Of a stretch of 64,000 nt of DNA, positions 56,131 to 64,000 are shown piece by piece. The stretch spans positions 1 to 64,000 of the forward strand of contig MGUU01000022.1 of NCBI GenBank assembly GCA_001800135.1. Direction: 5' to 3'. Both the position numbers and the translations under genes were made by a program. This DNA is from Elusimicrobia bacterium RIFCSPLOWO2_02_FULL_39_32 (GTDB lineage: Bacteria > Elusimicrobiota > Elusimicrobia > 2-02-FULL-39-32). The notes beneath the pieces were generated by a model. The model saw only the letters and a list, made by a program, of their open reading frames with translations, was not told the origin of the DNA and did not search any database. The number at the start of each line of letters is the position of its first letter. Position 1 is the stretch's first letter.

Positions 56131-57476
56131 TGAAGGTTCACCTTATTTCTTCCTAAATCTTTAGCTTTATAAAGAGCGCGATCTGCTGTTTCTATAAGAA
56201 TATTTGAATGATCCATGTCAGGGGTTCTAGAGGATACGCCTCCGGAGATGGTGACATAAATTTTTTCTTTTCCCATTGGAGTGGCCATTACTTTTAAACG
56301 AATGCGGTCGGCAATTAGATAAGCGTTCTCTTTACTGGTAAAAGGCATTAACACAGCAATTTCTTCTCCTCCATAACGGCTGCAAAAATCCGTGGTTCGA
56401 GTTTGGGTTACGATAATTTCCGCCACATTATGCAGAATTTTATCCCCTACTAAATGTCCCCAAGCGTCATTGACCCTTTTAAAATGATCAATATCAAAAA
56501 TAATTAAAGAAAGATCGGATTTATTGATTTTAGATCTAAAAAATTCTTCTTCTAAACGTTCGTCAAAACGGTAACGAACAAAAAGGCCGGTTAAAGAGTC
56601 TCGCACAGCCAAAGATTCTATCTTCTCATAAAAAAGAGCGTTGGTGGTCACCAGAGAAACAATGTTGGAAATGTCTGAAAAAAATCTTAAATCTTCCTCT
56701 TTCCATCTTTTTAGCTTAGGAGACTCTAAATTTAAAGTTCCCATAATTAAATTTTCTCGTTCTAAAGGAGCTGCAATAAAAGAACCTTTTTTCCCTGAAT
56801 GAGAAGAGGTCAGCCGAGGGTCTTGACTCATATCTCCCACTAAAAAAGGAATGCGATGTTTTACAATCCACTCCCCTATCTCATCCCCTTTCGCAGGTGA
56901 ACTTGGCAAAGGAAAAAGATTTAAAGAAATTTCTAAATCTGTTTCTCGGCTAAAAAACCTACGAATAGAATCTTTTGTTTGTCTTTTTATTTCTTCTATC
57001 TGCAAATAAGAAGAGAGGTCGTCTGTGAATGAACGCAATTGAGTATACCGGTAAATCTTTTCTTTTAACCCATGACAAAGTTCTTCCAGCTCCTTTCTTT
57101 TTTGTTCCAGGTCTTGAACCCCTATTTCCAAATTTTCAATTTTTTCTTGCACCTTTTGAACTTCTAAATCCTTAGCTTCTATCATTTTCTGGGCTTTCCA
57201 AAAAATATACCAGAGCCAACCCATTTGCAAAAGAAAAATAAACGGGCCCCCTGTGGCAAGACTCCCAATAGAAAATATTAAACCAACGGTCCCCACTAAA
57301 GTTGCAAATATAAACATGCCGGCAGCGGTCATGGGAATAGAAAAATAGGAAAGGAAAAGAATAGGAACTCCAAAAAAAGGGAAATAAAATTGAGGCGTCA
57401 TTTCCCCGGTTAACATAAGGTAAGGAATGACTAGAGCAATGACATAAGGAACAGATTGGATAAATACGCTTAACAT
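56127..57476 (-). CDS. Diguanylate cyclase with GAF domain and I-site
   Basis: 449 residues. Four or so membrane segments in the first 90 residues, a coiled coil (about 95-145), a GAF domain (about 170-300, with GDMSQDPRL and LIMGTLNLESP), then GGDEF with SRYGGEEIAVL. RTTD lies five residues before GGEEI, the allosteric I-site. Same layout as its downstream neighbour, so the pair arose by tandem duplication. The signal sensed is unknown. Confidence 0.92.
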   Translation of the reverse strand: MLSVFIQSVPYVIALVIPYLMLTGEMTPQFYFPFFGVPILFLSYFSIPMTAAGMFIFATLVGTVGLIFSIGSLATGGPFIFLLQMGWLWYIFWKAQKMIEAKDLEVQKVQEKIENLEIGVQDLEQKRKELEELCHGLKEKIYRYTQLRSFTDDLSSYLQIEEIKRQTKDSIRRFFSRETDLEISLNLFPLPSSPAKGDEIGEWIVKHRIPFLVGDMSQDPRLTSSHSGKKGSFIAAPLERENLIMGTLNLESPKLKRWKEEDLRFFSDISNIVSLVTTNALFYEKIESLAVRDSLTGLFVRYRFDERLEEEFFRSKINKSDLSLIIFDIDHFKRVNDAWGHLVGDKILHNVAEIIVTQTRTTDFCSRYGGEEIAVLMPFTSKENAYLIADRIRLKVMATPMGKEKIYVTISGGVSSRTPDMDHSNILIETADRALYKAKDLGRNKVNLQ

Positions 57477-57624
57477 GGGTTTAAAGTTTAACCTGATAAT
57501 CCACTAAAGATCAAAAATAATGCAAGTCAATGTCAAGCCAAAACGACTCTTTTACAAAGATATTTATAAAAAATTCCATTCAAAGGTGTTAAAACTTTAT
57601 TATATAATATAAATCAAAAATAAA

Positions 57625-58332
57625 ATGACAAATCTATTATCGCTTTTTCAGGATGAAATTCTTAATTCTTCCATGAAAAATATTCCCATTTTTCCGCTTC
57701 CAGGTCATGTGCTTTTGCCCGGAGAACCTTTGCCTCTTCATATTTTTGAAGAGCGTTATAAACAGCTTGCGGAATTTGCCTTAACTCAAAAGCGTTTAAT
57801 GGTGCTGGCAAATTTAAAATCCGATTTAGGAAAAATTGGAGAAGAAAAAAATAAAATTTATGATATTGCCGGATTAGGCCGCATTGTTTTAGATGAACGG
57901 ATGGCTGACGGACGATTTAATCTTGTTCTTTTAGGGCTGAAACGCATCCGAATAAAAGAAATTGTGCAAGAAACCCCTTTTCAACAAGCAGAAATTGAAA
58001 TACTCCCAGAAACCTCTCCCTCAATATTCTTTCCTCAAGCTCAAAGTCTTGAAAATGAAATCTATGGGCTTATCTCACAAATGGGAAAATTAAATAATGA
58101 CCATTTGGAAGAAGACTTAAGCAAGATGATTAAAAATTTCTCTTATCAGGATATTTCTTTAGGAGCGCTGACGGATTTGGTCAGCGCCTATCTGCCTCTA
58201 GCCTCTAAAGAAAAACAAATGATACTGGAAGAGACTGATATGGTTAAGAGAGCTGAAAAATTAATCTTTGAGCTTAAATTTAAGATCTATTCTCTTCAAA
58301 GAGGCGGAAGCTCCTCCACACTCCTAAACTAA
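57625..58332 (+). CDS. Lon N-terminal substrate-binding domain protein
   Basis: 235 residues consisting of the Lon N-domain alone: NIPIFPLPGHVLLPGEPLPLH then IFEERYKQL, and LGRIVLDERMADGRFNL. There is no AAA+ or protease part. Stand-alone Lon-N proteins are common, their role unsettled (adaptor or chaperone-like). A TATAAT at 57603-57608 precedes the gene, but its -35 is weak. The first 16 residues may be extra, with MKNIPIFPLPG as an alternative start. Confidence 0.88.
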   Translation: MTNLLSLFQDEILNSSMKNIPIFPLPGHVLLPGEPLPLHIFEERYKQLAEFALTQKRLMVLANLKSDLGKIGEEKNKIYDIAGLGRIVLDERMADGRFNLVLLGLKRIRIKEIVQETPFQQAEIEILPETSPSIFFPQAQSLENEIYGLISQMGKLNNDHLEEDLSKMIKNFSYQDISLGALTDLVSAYLPLASKEKQMILEETDMVKRAEKLIFELKFKIYSLQRGGSSSTLLN

Positions 58333-58419
58333 AACTCCTGCGCTAGCTCCCACCCTTAAAATCATTTTTCAGCTGAAGATAATTCAAAAAAGTTAAGAAA
58401 AAATTCCTTGAAATCTATT

Positions 58420-59172
58420 TTAGCTATTCTTGTAAAAAAGCAATCTTCCATACCCCAAAATTGTCTTTACCACATTCATTTTACTTTTGCCTTTTTTAAG
58501 GTCATACCGCAAAATCAAAGGAACTTCTTCTACTTTAGCTCCGCATTTTACTAACTCAATCAAGACTTCTGCTGTGGCTACAAAACCTGTATCCTTAAAA
58601 AAATCCCCTTTGGTTTTTTCTGCCAGCTCTTTTAAAAACTTTGCTCTGATCAATCGAAATCCCGAACTATAATCTCTAACATTTTTTAAAGGAACAAAAA
58701 TTCTTAATATAAAACTACAAAAGAAACTTAAAAGTCTGCGCAAAAAGTTTAAACCAATTTCTTTGCCTTGAGGACTATAGCGGGAAGCAATAATAAGATC
58801 ATAGCCTTCTTCTATTTTCTTTAACATCCTTAAGGTCAATTCTGGAGAATGACTATTGTCCGCATCCATGGTAAGAATAAGGTCATGGTCATCTTCCTCA
58901 ACCAAAGAAAGAGCCTTTTTAAAACCGGTTCTTAATGCCTGGCCTAAACCTAAGTTATGCGGGTGCTGCTCAATGATGATTTGGATTTTTTTAGAAAAAT
59001 CTTTGGCTCTTTGAACTGTTTGCTCTTTAGAACCATCATCCACTAAAATAATGGAAAGTTGAATGCCTTTACTTGCTAAATAAGGATTTTCTTTTAACTT
59101 TACAAACTGTTCCAAAAGAGATGGAATATTTTCAGCTTCGTTATAGGCAGGAAGAACTACAAAAATTTTCAC
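58420..59172 (-). CDS. Family 2 glycosyltransferase (DPM1-like)
   Basis: 250 residues. VVLPAYNEAENIPSLLEQF at the N-terminus, VDDGSKEQT, and TMDADNSHSPE with the DxD-type motif; FKDTGFVATAEVLIELV is typical of dolichol/polyprenyl-phosphate sugar transferases. No C-terminal membrane anchor. It probably builds a polyprenyl-phosphate sugar donor for surface glycans; substrate unknown. Confidence 0.88.
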   Translation of the reverse strand: MKIFVVLPAYNEAENIPSLLEQFVKLKENPYLASKGIQLSIILVDDGSKEQTVQRAKDFSKKIQIIIEQHPHNLGLGQALRTGFKKALSLVEEDDHDLILTMDADNSHSPELTLRMLKKIEEGYDLIIASRYSPQGKEIGLNFLRRLLSFFCSFILRIFVPLKNVRDYSSGFRLIRAKFLKELAEKTKGDFFKDTGFVATAEVLIELVKCGAKVEEVPLILRYDLKKGKSKMNVVKTILGYGRLLFYKNS

Positions 59173-59245
59173 AAGATTTTTTTATACTAAATGAGCAGCA
59201 ACGCCCTATTTTTAAACCTAATTAAATAAAGAATAGGGTGCCCGC

Positions 59246-60298
59246 TTAATTTATGAGCTGTTCTGCAATTTGCACCGCGTTCAAAGCCGCGCCTTTACGC
59301 AAATTATCCCCCACAGCCCAAAGCAAAAGCGCTTTAGGATTTTTAAGATCTTTCCGAATCCTGCCCACTAAAACCTCATCCCTACCGCTCGCCTCTTGAG
59401 GCATGGGACAGTTTTTTCCATTGAGAGGGGACTGTTCATCTACAACTAAAACACCCGGAAACTTTTCTAATGCTTTGCGCGCTTCTTTTAAAGAAACTTT
59501 TTTCTTGGTTTCAATATAAATGGATTCAGCATGGGCATTAAAAACAGGGACCCGTACTGTTGTGGGAATAACCTGTACTTTATTATCCCCTAAAATTTTC
59601 TTGGTCTCATGAATGACTTTGAGTTCTTCATTGGAATAACCATCCTTCTCAATTTTCCAATTATTCGCCAGCACATTAAAAGAGATCGGAGCAGGAAAAA
59701 TGCCGCAATCCTTTACCCTTCCTTGAGCCAAAAATTCTTGAGATTGGGCTCGCAAATCTTCCACTCCCTTTGCCCCAGCTCCAGATACTGCCTGATAAGT
59801 AGAAACAATAATTTTTTTTATCCCAAACTTTTTATGTAGAGGAGCCACAGCCATTAGTAAAACCGCAGTGGTGCAGTTAGGATTAGCAATGATTCCATGA
59901 TGCCAAATAAGATCTTTAGCATTAATTTCAGGAATCACTAAAGGGACCATTGGATCCATTCTAAAATCAGAGCCATTATCAATTACAACTGTGCCTTTTT
60001 CTGCAGCTTGCTTGCCAAAAGTAACAGCAGCTCCTTTTTCGCCTTCGGTCCCTGCAAAAAGCGCGATATCCACACCCTGAAAAGATTCTGGTTTTGTCTC
60101 AAGAACTTGATAACTTTTTCCTTCAATTTCTAAAACTCTTTGTGAGCGAGCCAATACCCTCAGCTCTTTATAAGGGAATTTCCTCTCTTCTAAAATACGG
60201 ACCATCTCTTTCCCAACCGCTCCAGCGCCTACCACAGCCACAGTTACTGGAGGACTGAATTTTTTAAACTGTTTATTTTTTGCTGAATTTTTTTTCAC
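59246..60298 (-). CDS. asd: Aspartate-semialdehyde dehydrogenase
   Basis: 350 residues. NADP site VAVVGAGAVGKEMVRIL (about 19-35), catalytic Cys142 in ANPNCTTAVLLMA, and STYQAVSGAGAKG. It makes aspartate semialdehyde for lysine/diaminopimelate, threonine and methionine. The Lys-rich first 15 residues are an extension; no better internal start was seen. Confidence 0.96.
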   Translation of the reverse strand: MKKNSAKNKQFKKFSPPVTVAVVGAGAVGKEMVRILEERKFPYKELRVLARSQRVLEIEGKSYQVLETKPESFQGVDIALFAGTEGEKGAAVTFGKQAAEKGTVVIDNGSDFRMDPMVPLVIPEINAKDLIWHHGIIANPNCTTAVLLMAVAPLHKKFGIKKIIVSTYQAVSGAGAKGVEDLRAQSQEFLAQGRVKDCGIFPAPISFNVLANNWKIEKDGYSNEELKVIHETKKILGDNKVQVIPTTVRVPVFNAHAESIYIETKKKVSLKEARKALEKFPGVLVVDEQSPLNGKNCPMPQEASGRDEVLVGRIRKDLKNPKALLLWAVGDNLRKGAALNAVQIAEQLIN

Positions 60299-60316
60299 TG
60301 GCTGTTCCTCTAAAAA

Positions 60317-60514
60317 TTAAATTTTTATATCTTTGTAATCTACAAACTTTCTCTTTGATTTGTAAGGTCTTAAATAACTTAATTGACGGATCATGGAAAT
60401 ATGATCTTCAAAAGAAATTGAAACTCGAAAATTCTTTAGTCTGCGGAAGTCTTCTCTGCGAGCGCAATCCTGCGCATCTTCCAGCATTTCTTTCTTTTCA
60501 ATCTCTGTTAACAT
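60317..60514 (-). CDS. Small partner of the nucleotidyltransferase
   Basis: 65 residues, highly charged: EKKEMLEDAQDCARREDFR then LKNFRVSISFEDHISMIRQLS. It overlaps the end of the upstream nucleotidyltransferase gene by 7 nt. Small proteins of this look often accompany AbiEii/MNT-type nucleotidyltransferases, so a toxin-antitoxin-like pair is possible. No function is established and I recognise no domain. Confidence 0.6.
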   Translation of the reverse strand: MLTEIEKKEMLEDAQDCARREDFRRLKNFRVSISFEDHISMIRQLSYLRPYKSKRKFVDYKDIKI

Positions 60515-61047
60515 TGGATTTTTTTCAAAAGAGAGAAAAATTCTTCCTCTCTATTAAAAAGTTTAAAATATTCCTGCACTAGTTTCAAATTTAAACTATT
60601 TTTATTTATAACCATTAGTTCCTCTATGTCAGCCATATCTTTAAGATATCTTAAAGGGTCATTCGCACAAGACTGAACCTTAAGGCCAATAATATCTTCA
60701 GATTTTAACACCTTTGCTTTAAAAGAAAAAATATTTACAGACTCAGCTCTCTTTAACATTTCTAAACCATATTTTCTGTGAGCAAACAAAAAATCAATCT
60801 GACCTAGTCCTTTATTCTCAGAATAATAATTAGCCACATTTTGAGTTTTGTGAAGCAAATCAAAACCAGTACGCTTCATAATCTCATCTATCTCGTTAGC
60901 TTGAGCCAATAAAACCATCATATCAATGTCATAAGTGTTTCGTATAACTCCTGAAAAATGTAGCGCTAAACCACCCACAAGAGCAAAATCAATCTTAGCC
61001 TTTTGAAATTCAGGGATCAACAGTTTAAATACTTTTTCAAAATCCAT
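60508..61047 (-). CDS. AbiEii/MNT-family nucleotidyltransferase
   Basis: 179 residues. FALVGGLALHFSGVIRNTYD (about 21-40) continues to the D-I-D pair; GLGQIDFLFAH gives the third acidic position. This is the nucleotidyltransferase fold of AbiEii-like toxins and related uncharacterised families. It is paired with a 65-residue gene overlapping its 3' end. It differs from the 264-residue enzyme at 21.3 kb and the MNT protein at 0.5 kb. Confidence 0.78.
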   Translation of the reverse strand: MDFEKVFKLLIPEFQKAKIDFALVGGLALHFSGVIRNTYDIDMMVLLAQANEIDEIMKRTGFDLLHKTQNVANYYSENKGLGQIDFLFAHRKYGLEMLKRAESVNIFSFKAKVLKSEDIIGLKVQSCANDPLRYLKDMADIEELMVINKNSLNLKLVQEYFKLFNREEEFFSLLKKIQC

Positions 61048-61138
61048 TTAAATTCCAGCCTTCAAAAGCAAGATAAAATTTTACTGAAAATCTAGCCATT
61101 TTTTTCTCGGTTCTCATTTTCATAAGTAAATATTCGGT

Positions 61139-62119
61139 TTAAAGCGACTTGGCAATTTCTTTTGCATGATAGGTGATGATTAAATCCGCTCCTGCTCGTT
61201 TCATGGAGGTCAATATCTCTAAAATAATTTGTTTCTCATCCAGCCAATTATTTTTAGAGGCAGCCTTCACCATGGCATATTCTCCAGAAACATTGTATGC
61301 GGCCACAGGCGCATTAAACTTCTCTTTTATTTTATGCACCACGTCCAAATAGCAAAGCGCGGGTTTTACCATCACCATATCCGCTCCTTCCTCTAAATCT
61401 TGCGCCACTTCCCGCAAAGCTTCATTCCAGTTGGAAAAATCCATCTGATAACTTTTCCTATCGCCAACCTGCGGTTTACCTTCTGCCGCATCCCGAAAAG
61501 GGCCGTAAAAATTAGACGCATACTTAGCAGAATAAGAAAGAATGAGCCGGTCGCTAAAACCATTTTGATCTAAAGCAGAACGAATGGTTTTTACCATGCC
61601 GTCTATCATGCCGGAAGGAGCGATAAGATCAGCTCCTGCGCGAGCTTGTGAAACCGCTATTTTCGCCAATAATTTTAAAGTCGCATCATTATCTAAAATA
61701 AAAGAATCTTTCTTTTTATGAATGACCCCGCAATGACCATGAGAGGTATATTCACAAAGACAGCAATCAGCAATCACGCTTAAGTCTGGAAATTTATCTT
61801 TAATGGAGCGAATCGAATTTTGAATAATTCCATGAGGAGCGTAAGCTTCTCTGCCAAATTCATCTTTTTTAAAAGGAATGCCAAAAACAAGGATCGCTTT
61901 AATTCCCAATTGGTGCGCCTCTTTAATTTCAAGCAGCAGCTGATCCAAAGAAAACTGAAACTGTCCTGGCATGGAAGAGATTGGGTTACGAATATTTTTT
62001 CCAGGTCGCACAAATAAAGGAAGAACAAGGTTATTAACAGAAACTTTTGTTTCCTGAATAAGCTTTCTTAAACTCGGGGATTTACGCCATCGTCTTAATC
62101 TAACAGCTGGATATGGCAA
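61139..62119 (-). CDS. hemB: Delta-aminolevulinic acid dehydratase
   Basis: 326 residues. Zinc-type cysteines DCCLCEYTSHGHCG, the Schiff-base lysine region DMVMVKPALCYLD, and VAAYNVSGEYAM. It condenses two 5-aminolevulinates to porphobilinogen. It is the last gene of the hemA-hemC-SDR-hemB run. Confidence 0.97.
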   Translation of the reverse strand: MPYPAVRLRRWRKSPSLRKLIQETKVSVNNLVLPLFVRPGKNIRNPISSMPGQFQFSLDQLLLEIKEAHQLGIKAILVFGIPFKKDEFGREAYAPHGIIQNSIRSIKDKFPDLSVIADCCLCEYTSHGHCGVIHKKKDSFILDNDATLKLLAKIAVSQARAGADLIAPSGMIDGMVKTIRSALDQNGFSDRLILSYSAKYASNFYGPFRDAAEGKPQVGDRKSYQMDFSNWNEALREVAQDLEEGADMVMVKPALCYLDVVHKIKEKFNAPVAAYNVSGEYAMVKAASKNNWLDEKQIILEILTSMKRAGADLIITYHAKEIAKSL

Positions 62120-62132
62120 AATATTTTCCTCC

Positions 62133-62948
62133 TTATACTGGAAACCTTTTTAATAAGAGTTTGTCCACAAGTTTTGGAGCCCAATAATTCAAATGATAGC
62201 CGATTTTCCCTGGCCCCCAAATCATAGCCATCCGAGATCGTTTTTCTGATGCCTCCAAAATAAATTGACCCAGCTTTTCTGCTGGCTGCATGGGGATGGG
62301 AGGCAATTTTCGATTTAACCTGCCATAACTTTCTATGCGTTCATGGAACTTTGTTTCTACCCTGCCTGGGAAAATAAGAATCACATCAATTCCAAAACCT
62401 TTTACTTCAAGTCTTAAGCTCTCAGTCAATCCATTCAAAGCAAATTTAGTTGCGCTGTAACTAGCCACCCCGGGAAGAGCTCTTAACCCAACCCCTGAAG
62501 AAACATTGATAACTTGTCCGGATCTTTTTTCTTTCATCTCTGGCAGCACTGCTTGAATTAAAGCAATGGGAGCAAAAAAATTCATTTCAAAATTTTTTCT
62601 AAACTGTTCTAAAGGACAATCCTCTACTAACCCTGTAACTGCATAACCTGCATTGTTGATTAATATATCCACCCCGCCCAACTCTTGCTTAACTTTTTTT
62701 ATTATTTCTGGAATTTCGTTTAATTTATAAAGATCCAATGGATAGACTGAACAGACTCCTCCGCACCTTTCTATCTCTTTAGCCACAGCTTTTAATGCAA
62801 GAATGTCTCGAGCGCTTAAAGCGATTTTAGCTCCTCTTTTGGCAAAGGCTAAAGCAGTTGCTTTGCCAATACCAGAAGAAGCTCCTGTAATAAAAACTAC
62901 TTTATCTTTGACTTCGAAGCTCTTCAAGAATTTTTTCCCCTCCAGCAT
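62133..62948 (-). CDS. Short-chain dehydrogenase/reductase
   Basis: About 271 residues. NAD(P) motif VVFITGASSGIGKATALA, NNAGYAVTG, and the catalytic Ser/Tyr/Lys in INVSSGVGL and ASYSATKFALNGL. The ATG at 62948 lies 47 nt inside hemC; a TTG at 62927 has a better-placed GGAGGGG site and would remove 7 residues. Substrate unknown. It lies inside the haem cluster, but a role in haem synthesis is not implied by family. Confidence 0.9.
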   Translation of the reverse strand: MLEGKKFLKSFEVKDKVVFITGASSGIGKATALAFAKRGAKIALSARDILALKAVAKEIERCGGVCSVYPLDLYKLNEIPEIIKKVKQELGGVDILINNAGYAVTGLVEDCPLEQFRKNFEMNFFAPIALIQAVLPEMKEKRSGQVINVSSGVGLRALPGVASYSATKFALNGLTESLRLEVKGFGIDVILIFPGRVETKFHERIESYGRLNRKLPPIPMQPAEKLGQFILEASEKRSRMAMIWGPGKIGYHLNYWAPKLVDKLLLKRFPV

Positions 62949-63849
62949 GAAGAAGTTTTTCCGCTAACTTTTTTCCTAAGTTCTCTGCTAAACTTACCGA
63001 ACCCTCTATCCGATCTTTGAATAAAACAGTTCCATCTAAAGAAGCGATCATCCCTTCAAGGCTTAAAGATTCTCCTTCAACTCTAGCAATCGCTCCAATG
63101 GGCACCTGGCAGCCACCCTCTAAAGTTCTTAAAAAAGATCTTTCGCATAAAACTGCGATCCTAGTTTCAACATCATTTAAAAATCCTACTACTTCTTTTG
63201 CATTTAAGTCATCCTCTCTTATTTCAATGGCTAAAGCGCCTTGACCTGCTGCAGGCAAAAGCTGTGTAAAAGGAATGTCAAATAAATGAATCTCGGAATC
63301 CATTTGATCTCCCATCAATCTTTTTACCCCTGCCTTAGCCACAACAATTCCATCAAAATCTAGGGTTTTTAATTTATGAATCCGGGTATCTAAATTGCCG
63401 CGCAAATTTTCTACCTTAAAGTCTGGACGCAGATGAAGCAGTTGAGATTTTCTTCTTAAAGAGCTTGTGCCAAGTTTCGCGGCTTTAGGCAAAGAATCTA
63501 AAGTAGTTTTCTGTAAAGTAATCAAACAATCCTCAGCGCTTTCTCTTTTAAGAACTGCTCCTAAACTTAAGTTCTGAGGAAGATCCGTAGTTAAATCTTT
63601 TAAAGAATGAACCGCACAATCAATTTTACCCTGAACTAAAGCTTCTTCCAGTTCCTTAATAAATAGTCCTTTAGCTCCAATTTGTGAAAGCGCGGATTCT
63701 TGAATTTTATCTCCTAAAGTCTTAATAACCTCTACCTTAAAAATAAATTTAGGGAACTTTTTCTCTAAAGCTTTTACCACCAGCCCTGTTTGAGTCAGAG
63801 CGAGTTTCGACCCACGGGTGCCAACTTTTAGTTGTGCGCCTGGTTGCAT
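62902..63849 (-). CDS. hemC: Hydroxymethylbilane synthase
   Basis: About 315 residues from the ATG at 63849, preferred because MQPGAQLKVGTRGSKLAL matches family starts; the frame is open to 63915. HSLKDLTTDLP, AAGQGALAIE and the cofactor cysteine in EGGCQVPIGA are present. It polymerises four porphobilinogens. The start lies 22 nt inside the end of hemA. Confidence 0.96.
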   Translation of the reverse strand: MQPGAQLKVGTRGSKLALTQTGLVVKALEKKFPKFIFKVEVIKTLGDKIQESALSQIGAKGLFIKELEEALVQGKIDCAVHSLKDLTTDLPQNLSLGAVLKRESAEDCLITLQKTTLDSLPKAAKLGTSSLRRKSQLLHLRPDFKVENLRGNLDTRIHKLKTLDFDGIVVAKAGVKRLMGDQMDSEIHLFDIPFTQLLPAAGQGALAIEIREDDLNAKEVVGFLNDVETRIAVLCERSFLRTLEGGCQVPIGAIARVEGESLSLEGMIASLDGTVLFKDRIEGSVSLAENLGKKLAEKLLHAGGEKILEELRSQR

Positions 63850-64000
63850 CCTGGAATCCTCGACGAATTGTGTTTTAAACTTTTTTCCGCGCCCTCTTTT
63901 ACAGAAACATACCACTGAAAAAACTCTTTTGCTTTTTCTTTAACAATGATAGAAGCGTTTTCAATTTCTCTGGAACGTTTTTCTATATTCTCTTGAACAA
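63828..64000 (-). CDS. hemA: Glutamyl-tRNA reductase, C-terminal fragment
   Basis: The minus strand is open from the window edge to a TAA at 63828-63830. The 56 visible residues include RSREIENASIIVKEKAKEFF then QWYVS, the C-terminal dimerisation helix pattern of HemA. The remainder lies beyond the window. Context (hemC, hemB) supports the call. The last 22 nt overlap hemC. Confidence 0.8.
   Translation of the reverse strand, partial: VQENIEKRSREIENASIIVKEKAKEFFQWYVSVKEGAEKSLKHNSSRIPGCNQAHN

Overview
The window reads as a chromosome segment of an AT-rich, free-living bacterium. A signal-peptide-bearing probable outer-membrane barrel suggests a diderm. PPi-type phosphofructokinase, a two-subunit 2-oxoacid:ferredoxin oxidoreductase, a GTP-type PEP carboxykinase and a class II (B12-dependent) ribonucleotide reductase point to an anaerobic lifestyle. 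I cannot name the phylum from reading alone; a candidate phylum such as Omnitrophota would fit the gene content, and the complete 16S gene (8168-9718) would decide it.

Layout. 1-10.1 kb (mostly minus strand): a partial unknown gene, a solo MNT-type nucleotidyltransferase, tRNA-Pro, rplL and rplJ behind an L10-leader attenuator, then a complete rRNA operon (16S, tRNA-Ile, tRNA-Ala, 23S, 5S) with its promoter at 10.1 kb. The 23S gene is interrupted by three group I introns, two of which carry LAGLIDADG endonuclease frames. 10.2-19.2 kb: an Nfu Fe-S scaffold, serS-pckG, korAB, recR-dnaX. 19.3-22.8 kb: an accessory patch with an orphan DNA methyltransferase, tRNA-Ala(CGC) and tRNA-Tyr, then a three-gene cassette (AbiEi-like regulator, AbiEii-like nucleotidyltransferase, nucleotidyl-cyclase-like protein) with its own operator-overlapped promoter. 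22.9-26.9 kb: PPi-PFK, LacD-like aldolase, accA, and a probable barrel protein.

27.1-51.5 kb is the dominant unit: about 24 kb on one strand holding nrdR, nrdJ (intein-split), dcd, a GuaB3-type gene, purK, purE, guaA, purC, purS, purL, purQ, purF, pyrR, pyrB, pyrC, pyrD, pyrF, pyrE, purM, purB, then msrB and a RecB/Cas4-like nuclease. Many junctions are 4-11 nt overlaps. Together with divergent thyX-like and purA genes (51.9-54.8 kb), this covers much of de novo purine, pyrimidine and deoxynucleotide synthesis; purD, purN/T, purH, carAB and pyrG are not in the window. NrdR boxes at the head, a pyrR-pyrB attenuator and a 36-bp inverted repeat before pyrD suggest regulation at several internal points.

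54.8-64 kb: two tandem diguanylate cyclases, a Lon-N-domain protein, a family 2 glycosyltransferase, asd, a second nucleotidyltransferase pair, and a haem cluster (hemA partial, hemC, SDR, hemB).

The strongest candidates for new biology are the AbiE-plus-cyclase cassette, the tandem ThyX protein whose catalytic motifs are split between its two halves, and the concentration of self-splicing elements (three 23S introns, one intein at the RNR catalytic cysteine).
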